Source: Eucommia ulmoides
Taxonomy: Eukaryota; Streptophyta; Magnoliopsida; Garryales; Eucommiaceae
Length of the DNA stretch: 64,000 nucleotides
Direction of reading: 5' to 3'
Assembly (NCBI GenBank): GCA_016647705.1
Contig: CM028334.1
Location: 12,433,546 to 12,497,545, forward strand
Under the pieces are notes generated by a model. That model made no database searches and had not been told where the DNA came from. It saw only the letters and a program-made list of their open reading frames with translations. Below are positions 10,348 to 22,419 of the stretch, piece by piece (within the stretch, counting starts at the first letter, position 1; the number at the start of each line of letters is the position of its first letter). A program made the translations under genes and the position numbers.

Positions 10348-10768
10348 TGCCAAATTTGTTTCCTTGAAAAAATAAAAATAAAAATTCTATACAAAATAAA
10401 TGATAAACTAAAATTATATTATGAGCTTAAAAAATAAATTGTAAGATTTACATATTAATTAATGATTAACAAAAGCAAGAAAACAATAAAGACAGAAGCA
10501 TATATACTATTAAATCCATCGCATTAAGACAACTTTTGTTGAATATAACAAAGTAAAACAATCAATCACATTACAAAATACAAAATGTATATCATGAATA
10601 CAAAATAAATTTAAAATATATCTTCAACAACCGAAGAGAAGAAACAGACTTGACGTGGTAACCCTACAAAAGGAAAAGAAAGAAAAAAATATATTAGACA
10701 TAAAATATACAAAATGTATATCATGAATACAAATTATATTAAAAATTATTTATACCTTAAAAAATAAT
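10348..10768. other. AT-rich Helitron sequence, no gene recognised
   Basis: This lies between the probable Rep first exon and the captured fragment. It holds two short near-repeats of TACAAAATGTATATCATGAA (about 10578 and 10710). No coding signal seen. Confidence 0.5.
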
Positions 10769-11460
10769 TTACGGCACAACTTCATTACTTTGGGTGCTAA
10801 TTTGTAGTTGAAGCTCGTATTCCTCCAGTACCTTTAAGTCAATCTGGTCGTCCTCGATACTCTCTAATAAAGTTCCTAATGCTCTTAGGTCTAGGAGTTC
10901 TTTCTTTAAGGCTCTATGAACTCTAACTCTAGGCCAAGATTTCGGTAGAGTACGCACTATTACATACACCAACACTGCCCAGTTTGGTTGAAACCCCTTA
11001 CGTCTTAGGTGGTAATACATGCGCTCTTTTCTAAGTACATGCATTCTAACACTCTCTTTTTTATTCATTTTCCCTCTTTTAAATTCTCTCCATAATGGAT
11101 GTACATCTCATTCAGCCTCTTCTAAAAATTGTACAAATTCAAAGGCAGTAAGAGGCCGATGATTTTCAAATATGTTCTTTGTCGCCACATTCCAATTTGA
11201 TGGTAAACCATCAACAATTTGGTTCATTATGTCTCTCACTAATTTTGTACCTATAATTCTGTAAAATTCTAGCACTTGAAATTTTATTCATCCCATATTC
11301 TCTAACGGGACAACTTTGTAAATAAAGCTTCTCGTAAAAGAATTGTTTTTCCTTACGCAACTTTGACCTAGTACTCGTTCTCAATACAATAGCGGGTCGT
11401 ACCATATTCCTGAGATTGAAGGACATAAATAACACATAAGGCACAACAAATTTAACATAA
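10769..11460 (-). pseudogene. Captured retrotransposon gag-like fragment plus unknown C-terminal part
   Basis: On the minus strand about 11460-11118 reads, across one frameshift near 11240, as a copia-type Gag core: SVREY-like PVREYGMNKIS, then RDIMNQIVDGLPSNWNVAT, then FVQFLEEAE and a stop. The same frame continues through DVHPLWREFKRGK into an open stretch (11068-10769) rich in Lys, Arg and Leu (LPKSWPRVRVHRALKKELL). I do not recognise that second part. It may be further gag-like sequence or a captured host exon. Gene-fragment capture is a known Helitron habit; direct evidence here is only the location inside the element. Confidence 0.55.
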
Positions 11461-12187
11461 AAAAAAGGGTCTATTATGTTTTCCATTGCATCTAACTGAA
11501 TACGAACCAAAAACACAGAAACAAAACAGAAACATAAATGGCAAACAGAAACAGAAACAGAAACGAAAACAGAAATAGAAACACATTGGTTTTGTGTATG
11601 ACGGGTTTTGTGTCTATTACGTTTTCCGTTAAATCTAACTGAAGACGAACAAAAAACACAGAAACAAAATAGAAACAGAAACGGCAAATAGAAACAGAAA
11701 CAGAAACGAAAACAGAAACAGAAACAGAAACAGAAACACATTGGTTTTGTGTATGACAGGTGTTGTGTCTATTATGTTTTCTGTTGAATCTAACTTAATA
11801 CGAACCAAAAACACAGAAACAAAATAGAAACAGAAACAGAAACACATTGGTCATTTTATGCATGACAGGTTTTGAAAAGTATTTATTTTATTTTATTTTT
11901 TTTTTTATTTTTTTTTTTTTACAATAACCCAAAAATTTAACTTAAAAAAAGGGTCTATTATGTTTTCCGTTGAATCTAACTGAATACGAACCAAAAAAAT
12001 AGAAACAAAACAAAAACAGAAACGGAAAACAGAAACAGAAACAGAAACACATTGGTTTTGTGTATGACAGGTTTTGTGTCTATTATGTTTTCCGTTGAAT
12101 CTAACTTAATACGAACCAAAAATGCAGAAACAAAATAGAAACAAAAACGGAAACAGAAACAGAAACGGAAACAAAAACGAAAACAGA

Positions 12188-13540
12188 AACAGAAACACAT
12201 TGGTCATTTTATCAAATTATCAAACACATTGGTTATTTTATCAAATTATCATAAACATAAACGAAAACAGAAACAGAAAACAGGAACAGGAACCGAAACA
12301 GGGAACGGAACAGAAACAGCAGGAACAGAAACAGAAACAGAAACAGGAAACAGAAACAGAGAACAGAACAGAAACACTTAAACAAACTCATCTCAAGGTT
12401 AAAATTCTCTCTAAAAGTCAAAACAAACTCATCTCAAAACAAATAAGAATGAGTAGAAAATCATATGCATTAAACTCGTGCTCAAGAATTTAACTTCAAG
12501 GTTCAAATATGGTAATGATATGACATAACGGCAGAATCAAACTTGAAGCAAAGAACATAACAAATCATATAGGTAACTCGATAATTATACAAAAAAATCA
12601 TGCTTGGGTATATCAAGAATTATTCAGTCACAATTTTTTAGGATTTTTTATCCTAAATTTCAAATGATTCTACTGACCAATGTCACACATTAATGTCCAG
12701 GCTGAATAGGTAAACTTACAAATTCATAATACCAGGAAAATTTTGTTAGAATGACGGGTCGAAAACAGTACACAATGAGAGCAAAAATTCCTAAACAAAA
12801 CAGAAATAGAAACAGCAAACAAAAACAGAAACGAAAACGGAAACAGAAACGGCAAACAGAAACAGAAACAGAAACACATTAGTCATTTTATCAATCAAAT
12901 TATCATAAACAGAAACAGAAACAGAAACGGAAACAGAAACGACAAACAGAAACAGAAACAGAAACAGAAACGGAAACGGCAATCACAACTTACCTGAAGT
13001 GAAGAGGCCAAAAACAGAAATCCAAGCCCTTGACTGAGACGAAATCCAAGTCTGCTGCAGGTAAAGAAACAGAAACAGAAACAGGGAATTCATAAATAGA
13101 AACAGAAACAGAAATCAAATGCTATCAAACACATTGGTCATTTTATCAAATTATCATAAACATAAACAGAAACAGAAACGGAAACATAAACAGAAAATAG
13201 GAACATGAATCGAAATAGGGAACGGAACAGAAATAGCAGGAACAGAAAAAGAAACAGGAAACAGAAACAGAGAACAGAACAGAAACACTTAAACAAACTC
13301 ATCTCAAGGTTAAAATTCTCTCTGAAAGTCAAAACAAACTCATCTCAAAACAAATAAGAATGAGTAGAAAATCATATGCATTAAACTCGTGCTCAAGAAT
13401 TTAACTTCAAAGTTCAAATGTAGTAATGATATGACATAACGGCAGAATCAAACTTGAAGCAAAGAACATAACAAATCATATAGGTAACTCGATAATTATA
13501 CAAAAAAATCATGCTTGGGCATATCAAGAATTGTTATCCA
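12188..13540. repeat. Two copies of a ~400-bp unit, period about 904 bp
   Basis: The block at about 12233-12640 (hexamer array, then CATCTCAAGGTTAAAATTC, then GACATAACGGCAGAATC, then AATCATGCTTGGG) recurs at 13137-13525 with few differences. A shorter piece starting with AAACAAACTCATCTCAAGG occurs a third time at about 16449, where it joins a different neighbour. This is a segmental duplication inside the Helitron. Confidence 0.8.
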
Positions 13541-14091
13541 AAAATTGCCTCCTTACATAGAAGAAAATCGATATTACATATATAAACCATCCTTAATGAC
13601 ACATTTGACCATTGGAGAATTTGAAATTCCCCCTGATCTTTATCATTATTCTCAAAATTGGTAGTGTGTAGTAGTTACAAAATTTAAGCTCAACCAATCG
13701 TTGTTATGTCATTGACCTGTTATCTAATATTTACCCAAAATAGTCACAACTCAAATTTGATCATTTTGAAAAGCTGAAATGCTCTAACTTCAAAAATAGC
13801 CCTACTTGGGGGTGAGTTTGGAATCATACTTCACATTGAAATGTCCTCAATTTCAAATGATTCTACTGACCAATGTCACACATTAATGTCTAGATTTAAT
13901 AGGTAAACTTACAAATTCATAATACCAGGAGAGCAAAAATTCCTAAACAAAACAGAAACAGAAACGACAAATAGAAACAGAAACAGAAACAGAAACGGAA
14001 ACAGAAACGGCAAACAGAAACACAGAAACAGAAAATATACATAAGGTATAAATGGCGAACAGAAACAGAAACAAAAAACAGGAACAAAAAC

Positions 14092-14122
<31 letters not shown>

Positions 14123-14750
14123 TGAACAGGAAAAGAAACAGAAACAGAAACAGAGAACAGAACAAAAACAGGAATAGGAACCGAAATAGGGAACGGAACA
14201 GAAACAGCAGGAACAGAAACAGAAACAGGAAACAGAAACAGAAAATAGAACAGAAATAGAGAACAAACTAAAAATTGATGACGGCAAAAAAAATCAACGA
14301 TCTCATCACCAAAATTGATGACGGTAAAATAAATAACCTAATATTTTACCACTTAAGCGTAAAAAATCAACGATCTCATCACCAAAATATTATTACAGAA
14401 TATACTGCAAATACCCACAACCACAAACATAAAAAAATATAATGAATTCCAATTGTTAACATGTGTTGTCAAAATGTCTCTTAATAAACCTGTGCCTGAA
14501 ACAAATTACTACTACTTAATTACCTCATAATATCCACTAGTATAGAATTTTTTTTTTAATTTCTAAAAAAAATATAAATATAAAACAATAAAACACAAAC
14601 AAAAACTGAAAACATTTCTAATATAAACATAAACAAAAATTAAAATAAAACAAAATGTAGAAATGAACACAATAGGAACAGGGAACAGAGAACGGAACAG
14701 AACAAAAACAGAAACAGGAACAGCAACAGAACAAAAACAGGAACAGGAAC

Positions 14751-16290
14751 AGCAATACAAACAGAAACGGAAACAAAAACTGAAATGGATTTCAAAATTG
14801 AAAATTGAACAAAAAAAAGCATAAACTTAATCATATTAGCAAAGTTACATTTGTCACTAACGTAATCAGTATAAGAAAAAATGTATAAGATATTTTTTAT
14901 AACAGTTTTTTGTGCCTAAATGGTTAAAGTTGGACATCATAATAACTGGAACGACATCATGCATTATTAATCAAATAAAACATCGCCATTATTATCGCCT
15001 ATCACTATAATAATGCATTATTATTATTATCATGAAGTCGGAACTAACCTGGAAATAGTTAAATAAACTCTTGCCAACGTCGTTCTCTGGTGCCTGTAAA
15101 CAAACACAAACTCAGCTCAGGAAGAAAGGCAAAGATAACCCCTCTTCCCGATTTCATTCTAATCAAAACTTTCAGAAACAGTAACAGGATAGAAACAGAA
15201 GCAGGAGCAGGAACAAAAACAGGAACAACAATAGGAACAGGAACAGAACAGAAATAGGAACAGGAACAGCAATACAAACAGAAACGGAAACAGAAACTGA
15301 AATGGATTTCAAAATCGAAAATTGAACAAAAAAAGTTTAAACTTAATCATATTAGCAAAGTTACATTTGTCACTAACGTAATCAGTATAAGAAAAAATGT
15401 ATAAGATATTTTTTATAACAGTTTTTTGTGCCTAAATGGTTAAAGTTGGACATCATAATAACTAGAATGACATCATGCATTATTAATCAAATAAAACATC
15501 GCTAATATTATCGCCTAGCACTATAATAATGCATTATTATTATCATGAAGTCGGAACTAATCTGGAAATAGTTAAATGAACTCTTGCCAACGTCGTTCTC
15601 TGGTGCCTGTAAACAAACACAAACTCAGCTCAAGAAGAAAGGCAAAGATAACCCCTCTTCCCGATTTTATTCTAATCAAAACTTTCAAGGTTCAGAAACA
15701 GTAACATGATAGAAACAGAAGCAGGAGCAGGAACAGAACAGGAACAGAAACAGGAACAACAATAGGAACAGGAACAGAACAGAAATAAGAACAGGAACAA
15801 CAATACAAACAGAAATGGAAACAGAAACTGAAATGGATTTTAAAATCGAAAATTGAACAAAAAAAGCCTAAACTTAATCATATTAGCAAAGTTACATTTG
15901 TCACTAATGTAATCAGTATAAGAAAAAATGTATAAGATATTTTTTATAACAGTTTTTTGTGCCTAAATGGTTAAAGTTGGACATCATAATAACTGGAACG
16001 ACATCATGCATTATTAATCAAATAAAACATCACCATTATTATCTCCTATCACTATAATAATGCATTATTATTATCATGAAATCAGAACTAACCTGGAAAT
16101 AGTTAAATGAACTCTTGCCAACGTCGTTCTCTGGTACCTGTAAACAAACACAAACTCAGCTTAAGAAGAAAGGTAAAGATAACCCCTCTTCTCGATTTCA
16201 TTCTAATCAAAACTTTCAAGGTTCAGAAACAGTAACATGATAGAAACAGAAGCAGGAGCAGGAACAGAACAGGAACAGGAACAGAAACAG
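14751..16290. repeat. Three tandem copies of a 517-531-bp unit
   Basis: Units start at AGCAATACAAAC-like sequence at 14751, 15268 and 15799 (the third reads AACAATACAA). Each contains GAAAATGTATAAGATATT, GTTGGACATCATAATAACT, GCCTGTAAACAAACAC and a hexamer array near the end. The third copy ends near 16290 where it is truncated. No coding content was found. Confidence 0.85.
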
Positions 16291-17845
16291 AAAAAAAAAA
16301 TTAAAAAAATCTCAAATTTCAAACAGGAGATGGATGAGTCCCCAACGCCACCCTTAGAAGCTTTTATAATAATACATCTAACTAAACATAATTTAGTATT
16401 TATAAATATTATAATTAATTGGCATGAGTTTCTTAATTTTACAAAAATTAAACAAACTCATCTCAAGGTTAAAATTCTCTCTGAAAGTCAAAACAAACTC
16501 ATCTCAAAATAAATAAGAATGAGTAGAAAATATACATAAGGTATAAATGGCGAACAGAAACAGAAACAAAAAACAGGAACAAAAACAAAAACATGAACAG
16601 AAACAAAAACAAAAACATGAACAGGAAAAGAAACAGAAACAGAGAATAGAACAGAAATAGGAACAGAAAACAGGAACAGGAACCGAAACAGGGAACGGAA
16701 CAGAAACAGCAGGAATAGAAACAGAAACAGAGAACAGAACAGAAACAGAGAACATACTATAAATTGATGAAGGCACGGACTAAAAAAAATCACTATTGAA
16801 ATGAACATATCACTACCAAATAACCAACATATTAGTTATAAAAATTTAAAAAGATAATTGAGAAACAAATACAATGATATTCATTAGTTGGGTGAGCATG
16901 CAAACATCGGATGACATGGTTGAAAGAAATTGAGAAAAAATATGCCATTAGTAGTATGCATGTACTTACAACTAAATAAGTAACAGAAAAATAACAGTAA
17001 TTCTCACGCCAATAAATTAGTAATTGAACACTAAATAGATATTGTTAGAATACCTATACTTTTAGAACACCAAAAACACTAACAAAACTTGAAACAAAAC
17101 TCTGAACAACAAAAACACTAACAAAAGGAGTCTTACTAACAAACAGAAAAGAATTGAAAGAGCTGATTTTTGTTCCCAAATTTTTGTTTCTGTTCCTAAA
17201 AGAACGCTAACAAATCGGGCCTTTCTAACTAAAATAGAAATCACAGGGAACAAAAATAGCCAGAACATATACATAAGGTATAAATGGCGAACAGAAACAG
17301 AAACAAAAAATAGGAACAAAAACAAAAACATGAACGGAAACAAAAACAAAAACATGAACAGGAAAAAAAACAGATTCAGAAACAGGAATAGGAACAGATA
17401 ACAGATACATGAACAGAGAGGCATAAAGACATTAATTCTATCAAAACCCTAAATCAGATGAGCAATAGCAAGAGAGAGGAGAGTACCTATGATTAGGGGT
17501 GAACAAATGAATGGAGATGATGAAGCTTTGGGCGACTGACGACCATCCAAATACGATCGTCGGCGACCTTCACTATCCAAGCCCTTGACTGAGACGAAAT
17601 CCAAGTCTGTTGCAGGTAAAGAAACAGAAACAGAAACAGAAACAATTCATAAACAGAAATAAAAACAGAAACAGAAACCAAATGCTACCTTGCGAGGAAC
17701 GATTGTCTGAAGCGAGGAACCAAACAGAAATCTGAAGTGAGGGTTTTATAGATGCAAGATGGAGCAATTCCATTAGGGCTTCGATAGGATCCATTAGGGC
17801 AGAGAGGATTCGATAGGCACGAAGCAGGGCACGACAACGCACAAT

Positions 17846-18170
17846 TCTACAGTGAGGGAGATGACGGTGAGGAATGACAGCTCTGCAAAGATTAGGGAGG
17901 CGACAAAGAAGAAGAAGAGCACGCGAATTGGGGGCAAATTTGGCGGAGAAGTGGCGGACGACAGCTACAGCTATATGAGATTAGGGAGGTGACAACGACG
18001 CACGATTCTACAGTGAGGGAGATGACGGTGAGGAACGACAGCTGTGCAAAGATTAGGGAGACGACGAAGAAGAAAAAGAGCACGCGGATTAGGGCACGGA
18101 GAAGTGGCAAACGACAGCTACAGCTCTATGAGAGTAGGGAGGCGACGGCGACAGCTTGATGGTAAGGCGC
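17846..18170. repeat. 162-bp tandem duplication near the Helitron 5' end
   Basis: The unit starting TACAGTGAGGGAGATGACGG at 17846 repeats at 18009, both continuing through GACAGCT, GCAAAGATTAGGGAGRCGAC and a stretch ending in a GACAGCTACAGCT block. The region is markedly GC-richer than its surroundings and could derive from a captured exon, but translation in either direction gave nothing I recognise. Confidence 0.8.
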
Positions 18171-18192
18171 TCTGCCATTTTATTTTATTAGA

Positions 18193-18205
18193 TATTATAT
18201 TATAT

Positions 18206-18263
<58 letters not shown>

Positions 18264-19167
18264 ATTTGTGTGTATGTGTATATAAAAGTAATCTAACGGC
18301 TACGAATATCCAGAGACATCCAACGGTCCTGAATGTAAATGAGCTAATTTATTTTATATATATATATATCTGTGTGTGTGTGTGTGTTATGTGGGTGTTT
18401 CTACTGCAAAAAAAAAAAAAAAAAAAAAAAGAAAAAAAATTCCCTTGGATTTTTCTTCAGTGTTGATTTTTGTTTTGGATTTCGAGTTCGAATTTCAGGT
18501 AGAATTTATAACTCTTTTAATATATGTATTTAATTTTTCTATTGTATTATTTATGTTATTATTGTTGTTGAATTTTAACTGTTAAATTTTATGAAATAAT
18601 TATAATTATGTGGAAACTATGTGTAATACATGTTTATGTGTTTATTCGTTGTATTAATTAAATACACGTATTAAAGGGGTTGAAATTCTACTTAATGTTG
18701 GTTCACAACTCCACAGTTTTGATTGTAGGCCGATGAGAGCGAAACTGCGCCATAAATTAGATTTGAATTTGTATTTAATTTGTAATAATTGTATTGATTA
18801 TTTGCCATTGTAAAATAAACACAGTATTTCGATAATTATAAATCTTTTTCACAAGTTAATGATATGATTTATTTCCAATTGGAATTGGAACTAGAATCCA
18901 AATTCACAAGGTTGGAATTTGTTTGGGTTTTGACGCCTTGTATTCCTAAAGTTTGACAGAAATCTTACTTTGGCTCTTTTGGTTTGAATTTGAAAATTTT
19001 AACATCTTAGTACTAAAATTGATTCGATAAATCAACAAATTATAATTATTGCCATCGCATTGTAAAATTATCAGATTTTATGGAATAAAATATTGATCAT
19101 TCGGATTTGGAGTTAATTCTCTTAAAGGAGAAATCGAGTGACGGTTTTGGGAAACCAGACCGTTACA
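18193..19167 (+). mobile_element. Right part of the gypsy-like LTR split by the Helitron
   Basis: From about 18385 it aligns with 24505 onward (TTATGTGGGTGTTTCTAC, then AGTGTTGATTTTTG, then ATTATTGTTGTTGAATTTTAAC) and ends CCGTTACA at 19167. A segment of about 350 bp at 18675-19030 is present here but absent from the LTR at 24119-24923. A TA microsatellite followed by TG repeats (about 18215-18265) and a second TA/TG run (18355-18390) lie in the left part. Confidence 0.8.
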
Positions 19168-19184
19168 GAGTGATACCAGAGCAG
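19168..19184 (+). other. Primer-binding site of the plus-strand gypsy-like element
   Basis: GAGTGATACCAGAGCAG directly follows the LTR terminus TTACA. It resembles the initiator-Met tRNA primer site of plant gypsy elements (AGTGGTATCAGAGC type) with a few differences. It identifies the LTR before it as a 5' LTR. Confidence 0.65.
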
Positions 19185-19590
19185 ATTTGCGACCGTCCTA
19201 GGCTTGAGATAGGGTACGCATTGGCTCATTATTCATAATAATTGAAGTAATACTTAAAAATAATTTTTGTATAACTTATTAATTCAAATAATAATAATAA
19301 AATAAATAAATATTAATATGGAAAGTGATTAAGAGCACTTTTATTCTAGCATTTCCCACCAAGTAATTTATATGAATTTCATGGAGTTTGTCCCTTATCC
19401 AAGTAATGTGCAATGAAATGTTGGTAGCTAGTGTGCTGATCAATAATGGCTCAGCCATCAACTTATTTCCATTGGTCACTATTATGAAGTTAGGGTGTTT
19501 GAATCGTTGATTAAAATGAACCTAAACCAATAATATATATAACTGATTATCTAAATCAACTATCACAACAAAAGCATGTTTATAGACATC

Positions 19591-19644
<54 letters not shown>

Positions 19645-22419
19645 CGCATTTTTTTTTGGTTGATAGAGAACTAATGATGCATCGATTACTTGATTGGTTA
19701 TGTGGTTGATCAATTTTGTGGGTTAACCTTATGTGCATATTATTTTATTCTAGCATATTATTGTAATGGTTATTCAAAAAGTGAAATGATTTCTCACTCT
19801 CTCATCTAAAGTAAAAAAATCATTTTCCATATTATCCGTCTTTTTCTAAGCACTCATCTAGAACTCAATTAAATAATATTTTTTGTATTTATCCCAATGA
19901 AGTTGAAAATACTAAAACTTTGTGCCCAATTAAGCAACAAAATAATTATGGGACAAGGGAGTAACCATGTGCTCAATCGAAGATACTTATTTTGGAATGG
20001 ATGGAGTAGTACATTTAAAGGTTTCGAACAATTTTTACCTCTAAAATTTTACCATTATCTTACTTTGGTCCTCGTGATTTTAATTGGATAACATAACACC
20101 TTAAAGTTTCCTAATCGTGCCACTTCAGTCATAACCCACAAGTTCAATTAATAGTACAAAATACTCATTTAATCGGCAAGTTCGGTTGCTTGTATAGCAA
20201 AAATAGATTCTGATATTTATGTTTTGGGTTTCGACATTTTCCATCACTGAAGTTAAAAATGATAATTATTTCACTTTTTTCTGTTATATATATTTTTGAG
20301 TATTTTGTATTGAACTAGTTTTGTTGTTGAGTTTAGGTTGTAGATTCTGCAGATTTGGTAAGTGTCATGTTAGTTATGGACCATAAGATAAGTTATGAAA
20401 ATGACCAATTTAAAGAAGTGTTTACCGTCTTCTATATAAATCATCAAACTATATTTTCGTATTAAATTGAGAGAAAAAAGTGTTGATGAAAATGGACAGT
20501 TTTATGGTATTAAATGGATCAAGTAAACCTTTTAAAGATGGAAAATGATTTTTATTATCCTGTTATGTCATAGTCGTTTCATTAGGAGGGTATGTCATGT
20601 AAGACGTTGTTGTTGAGACCTGACAGGAGGGTAAGTCCTGTGGCTGACTAATTATATTGTTGATATGTTGAGACCTGATAGGAGGACAAATCCTACTGGT
20701 AATTGATTATGTTGTTGATATGGTAGTTTATACCATTATGTTGTTCCTACTATTGGAGATATTGAATGACCCTAATACTGATAGCCACCTTAGATAACAC
20801 AGTTGTATAGGTAACGGTACTGTCGTAACTCCCGATCATGAGGTAAAATGATCTTATGGTTAGTAGAGAAATATATGTGCGATTTTTTATTATATATCAA
20901 AATAACCTGATTGGTTAATTCAAATACATTTGTTTTATTAGGATGATAGTTATGGAATTGTATTCTGGCTTGGTGTGCGGTTATATTTATATTATATTTT
21001 GAAAAATGGTGTTTTTGATCCATAAATTATTTTTATATTATGAAGAGAGTACACCGATAAAATGAGTATATCATCTTCTATGTAAATTGTCAAATTATAT
21101 TTTCATACTAAAATATAGAAATAAAAGGTTTATCAAAATTGATTATTTTATAACATAATGCGGATTATGTAAATTTTTAAATGCAGAAAGTGATTTTATT
21201 ATCTGACTATGTCATAGTCTTCTCCTCAGGAGGGCATGTCCTGCGAGATGTGGTTGGTCTTTATAGGAGAGCATGTTCTGTAGGACGTTATGTTGTTACC
21301 TGACATGAGGGAAAGTCCAATAGGTGGCTGATATTTATTGTTGTTGTTGATAATGATGATTATCATCATGATATGGTGATTTATACCACATGTTGGCTCT
21401 TACCATTGGAGATATTAAATGGTCATGACACTGATTGCAACATTAGATTGCACAGATGGACAAGTTATAGTATCATTATAACTCCTGATCGTGAGGTAAA
21501 TGATCCTATAACTGGTAAGAAAATATGATATTTTATTATATAAAAGTGAGTTGATCTGTTGATTTCAATTCGGTTGTTCTGTTGTGATGATTTTTTTGTT
21601 GAGATTCAGATACTGCCAAGTGTAGTTATATTTTATTGAAAAGTGGATTTTGATAAAAATATTTGATCCATAAAATACTTTTATATTATGAAGACAGTAC
21701 ACCGATAAAATATTTAGATAGATATTGGTCTGCTACTAACAATAGGTGGAGTGGGAGTGTGGAATAATTGTTGAAATTTTTGAGAGGCTATGTGTAATAT
21801 GTTTATATACATGCTACATGAGTATTGGCCATTTGTGACATATCTGAGTTTTTGTAATTTGACACATATTTATGGGTTTCAGGACGCATTTATGTGGTTA
21901 GGATATATTAACGTGTTTGAGATGTATTTATATTGATATTTGGGTGTTTTGAGACATATTTATTCATTTGTGACGTATTTGATTTTTATAGTTAGACACG
22001 TATTTATGAGTTCCGAAGTGTATTTATGTGGTTGACACGTATTTATATATTTTGAGACGTATTTAGATGGTTAAGACGTACTTACATGTTTTGGGACATA
22101 TTTGATTTTTGTAGTTTCAGATGTATTTTTGAAAAGCTCGTTGTTTTAAGTTTGAATTGCGTTGATATTTATGAAAGTGTTTACGAGATTATTGAAATTT
22201 TAATATGGATATTAGAGAGGATTATTTTTTTTAGTCTCACGGGACAGTCTACGATAAATTTGGGCTATCCACTGATTATGATATTGATTGCGAATAGGTT
22301 GGCTTAAAATGTTGGAAGGAATTGATAAATGTTAGTTATGGGATATGGAAGTGGACTTGAAAAATTATGCCAAGTGAAAATATTATTGAGGTCATAGACC
22401 TGTTGAAATTGTGATAGAC
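19185..22419 (+). mobile_element. Non-coding internal region of a gypsy-like element
   Basis: There is no gag or pol domain in any frame. The region matches, in reverse, the internal region at 31699-34092, for example the blocks around AGGAGGGCATGTCCTG and AACTCCTGATCGTGAGG. It contains a 647-bp tandem duplication (about 20420-21063 and 21064-21710) and a degenerate 20-30-bp minisatellite with core GACGTATTTATGTGGTT (21835-22130). A CA/TA microsatellite is at 19590-19644. The element appears non-autonomous and would depend on enzymes from another element. Confidence 0.7.

Larger units (their letters stand above)
11475..17680. repeat. AGAAAC-type hexamer arrays inside the Helitron
   Basis: Hexamer arrays built on AGAAAC with variants AACAGG, AACGGC and AAACAT occur in at least a dozen blocks: about 11520-11860, 11990-12380, 12790-12985, 13060-13285, 13945-14265, 14680-14785, 15175-15300, 15700-15830, 16215-16290, 16555-16760, 17285-17410 and 17620-17680. 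The purine-rich strand is always the plus strand. They produce long spurious frames of Cys-Phe, Val-Ser or Gln-Lys-Asn repeats on both strands, none of which I accept as genes. Unique segments between blocks are themselves duplicated, so the region grew by unequal exchange or replication slippage. Confidence 0.85.
3889..18192 (-). mobile_element. Helitron, autonomous-type but decayed, about 14.3 kb
   Basis: The 3' end on the minus strand is CTAG at 3892-3889, preceded by a hairpin (3900-3919), and the host base beyond is T on that strand. The proposed 5' end is TC at 18192-18191, preceded by host A on the minus strand, so insertion was between A and T as Helitrons do. The sequence left of 3889 and right of 18192 are the two parts of one LTR, which independently fixes the extent. 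It carries, in minus-strand order: a GC-rich 5' region with a 162-bp tandem duplication, over 6 kb of AGAAAC-type arrays, a captured gag fragment, then the Rep/helicase gene (10347-4008). The 5' end is less certain than the 3' end. Confidence 0.85.

Noticed and set aside
11475-17680. Regularly spaced repeats resembling a CRISPR array
   Set aside because: The repeat is a 6-bp unit without unique spacers, the context is a plant Helitron, and no cas genes are present.
11211-17842. Many long open frames of Cys-Phe, Val-Ser, Gln-Lys-Asn composition on both strands
   Set aside because: They are direct translations of hexamer arrays, open in several frames at once, with no domain. The only exception accepted as a relic is the gag-like part at the low end (11460-10769).
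18044-18585. Open frames running into the TA/TG microsatellite and LTR
   Set aside because: Composition follows the simple repeats and the frames cross the Helitron-LTR boundary.
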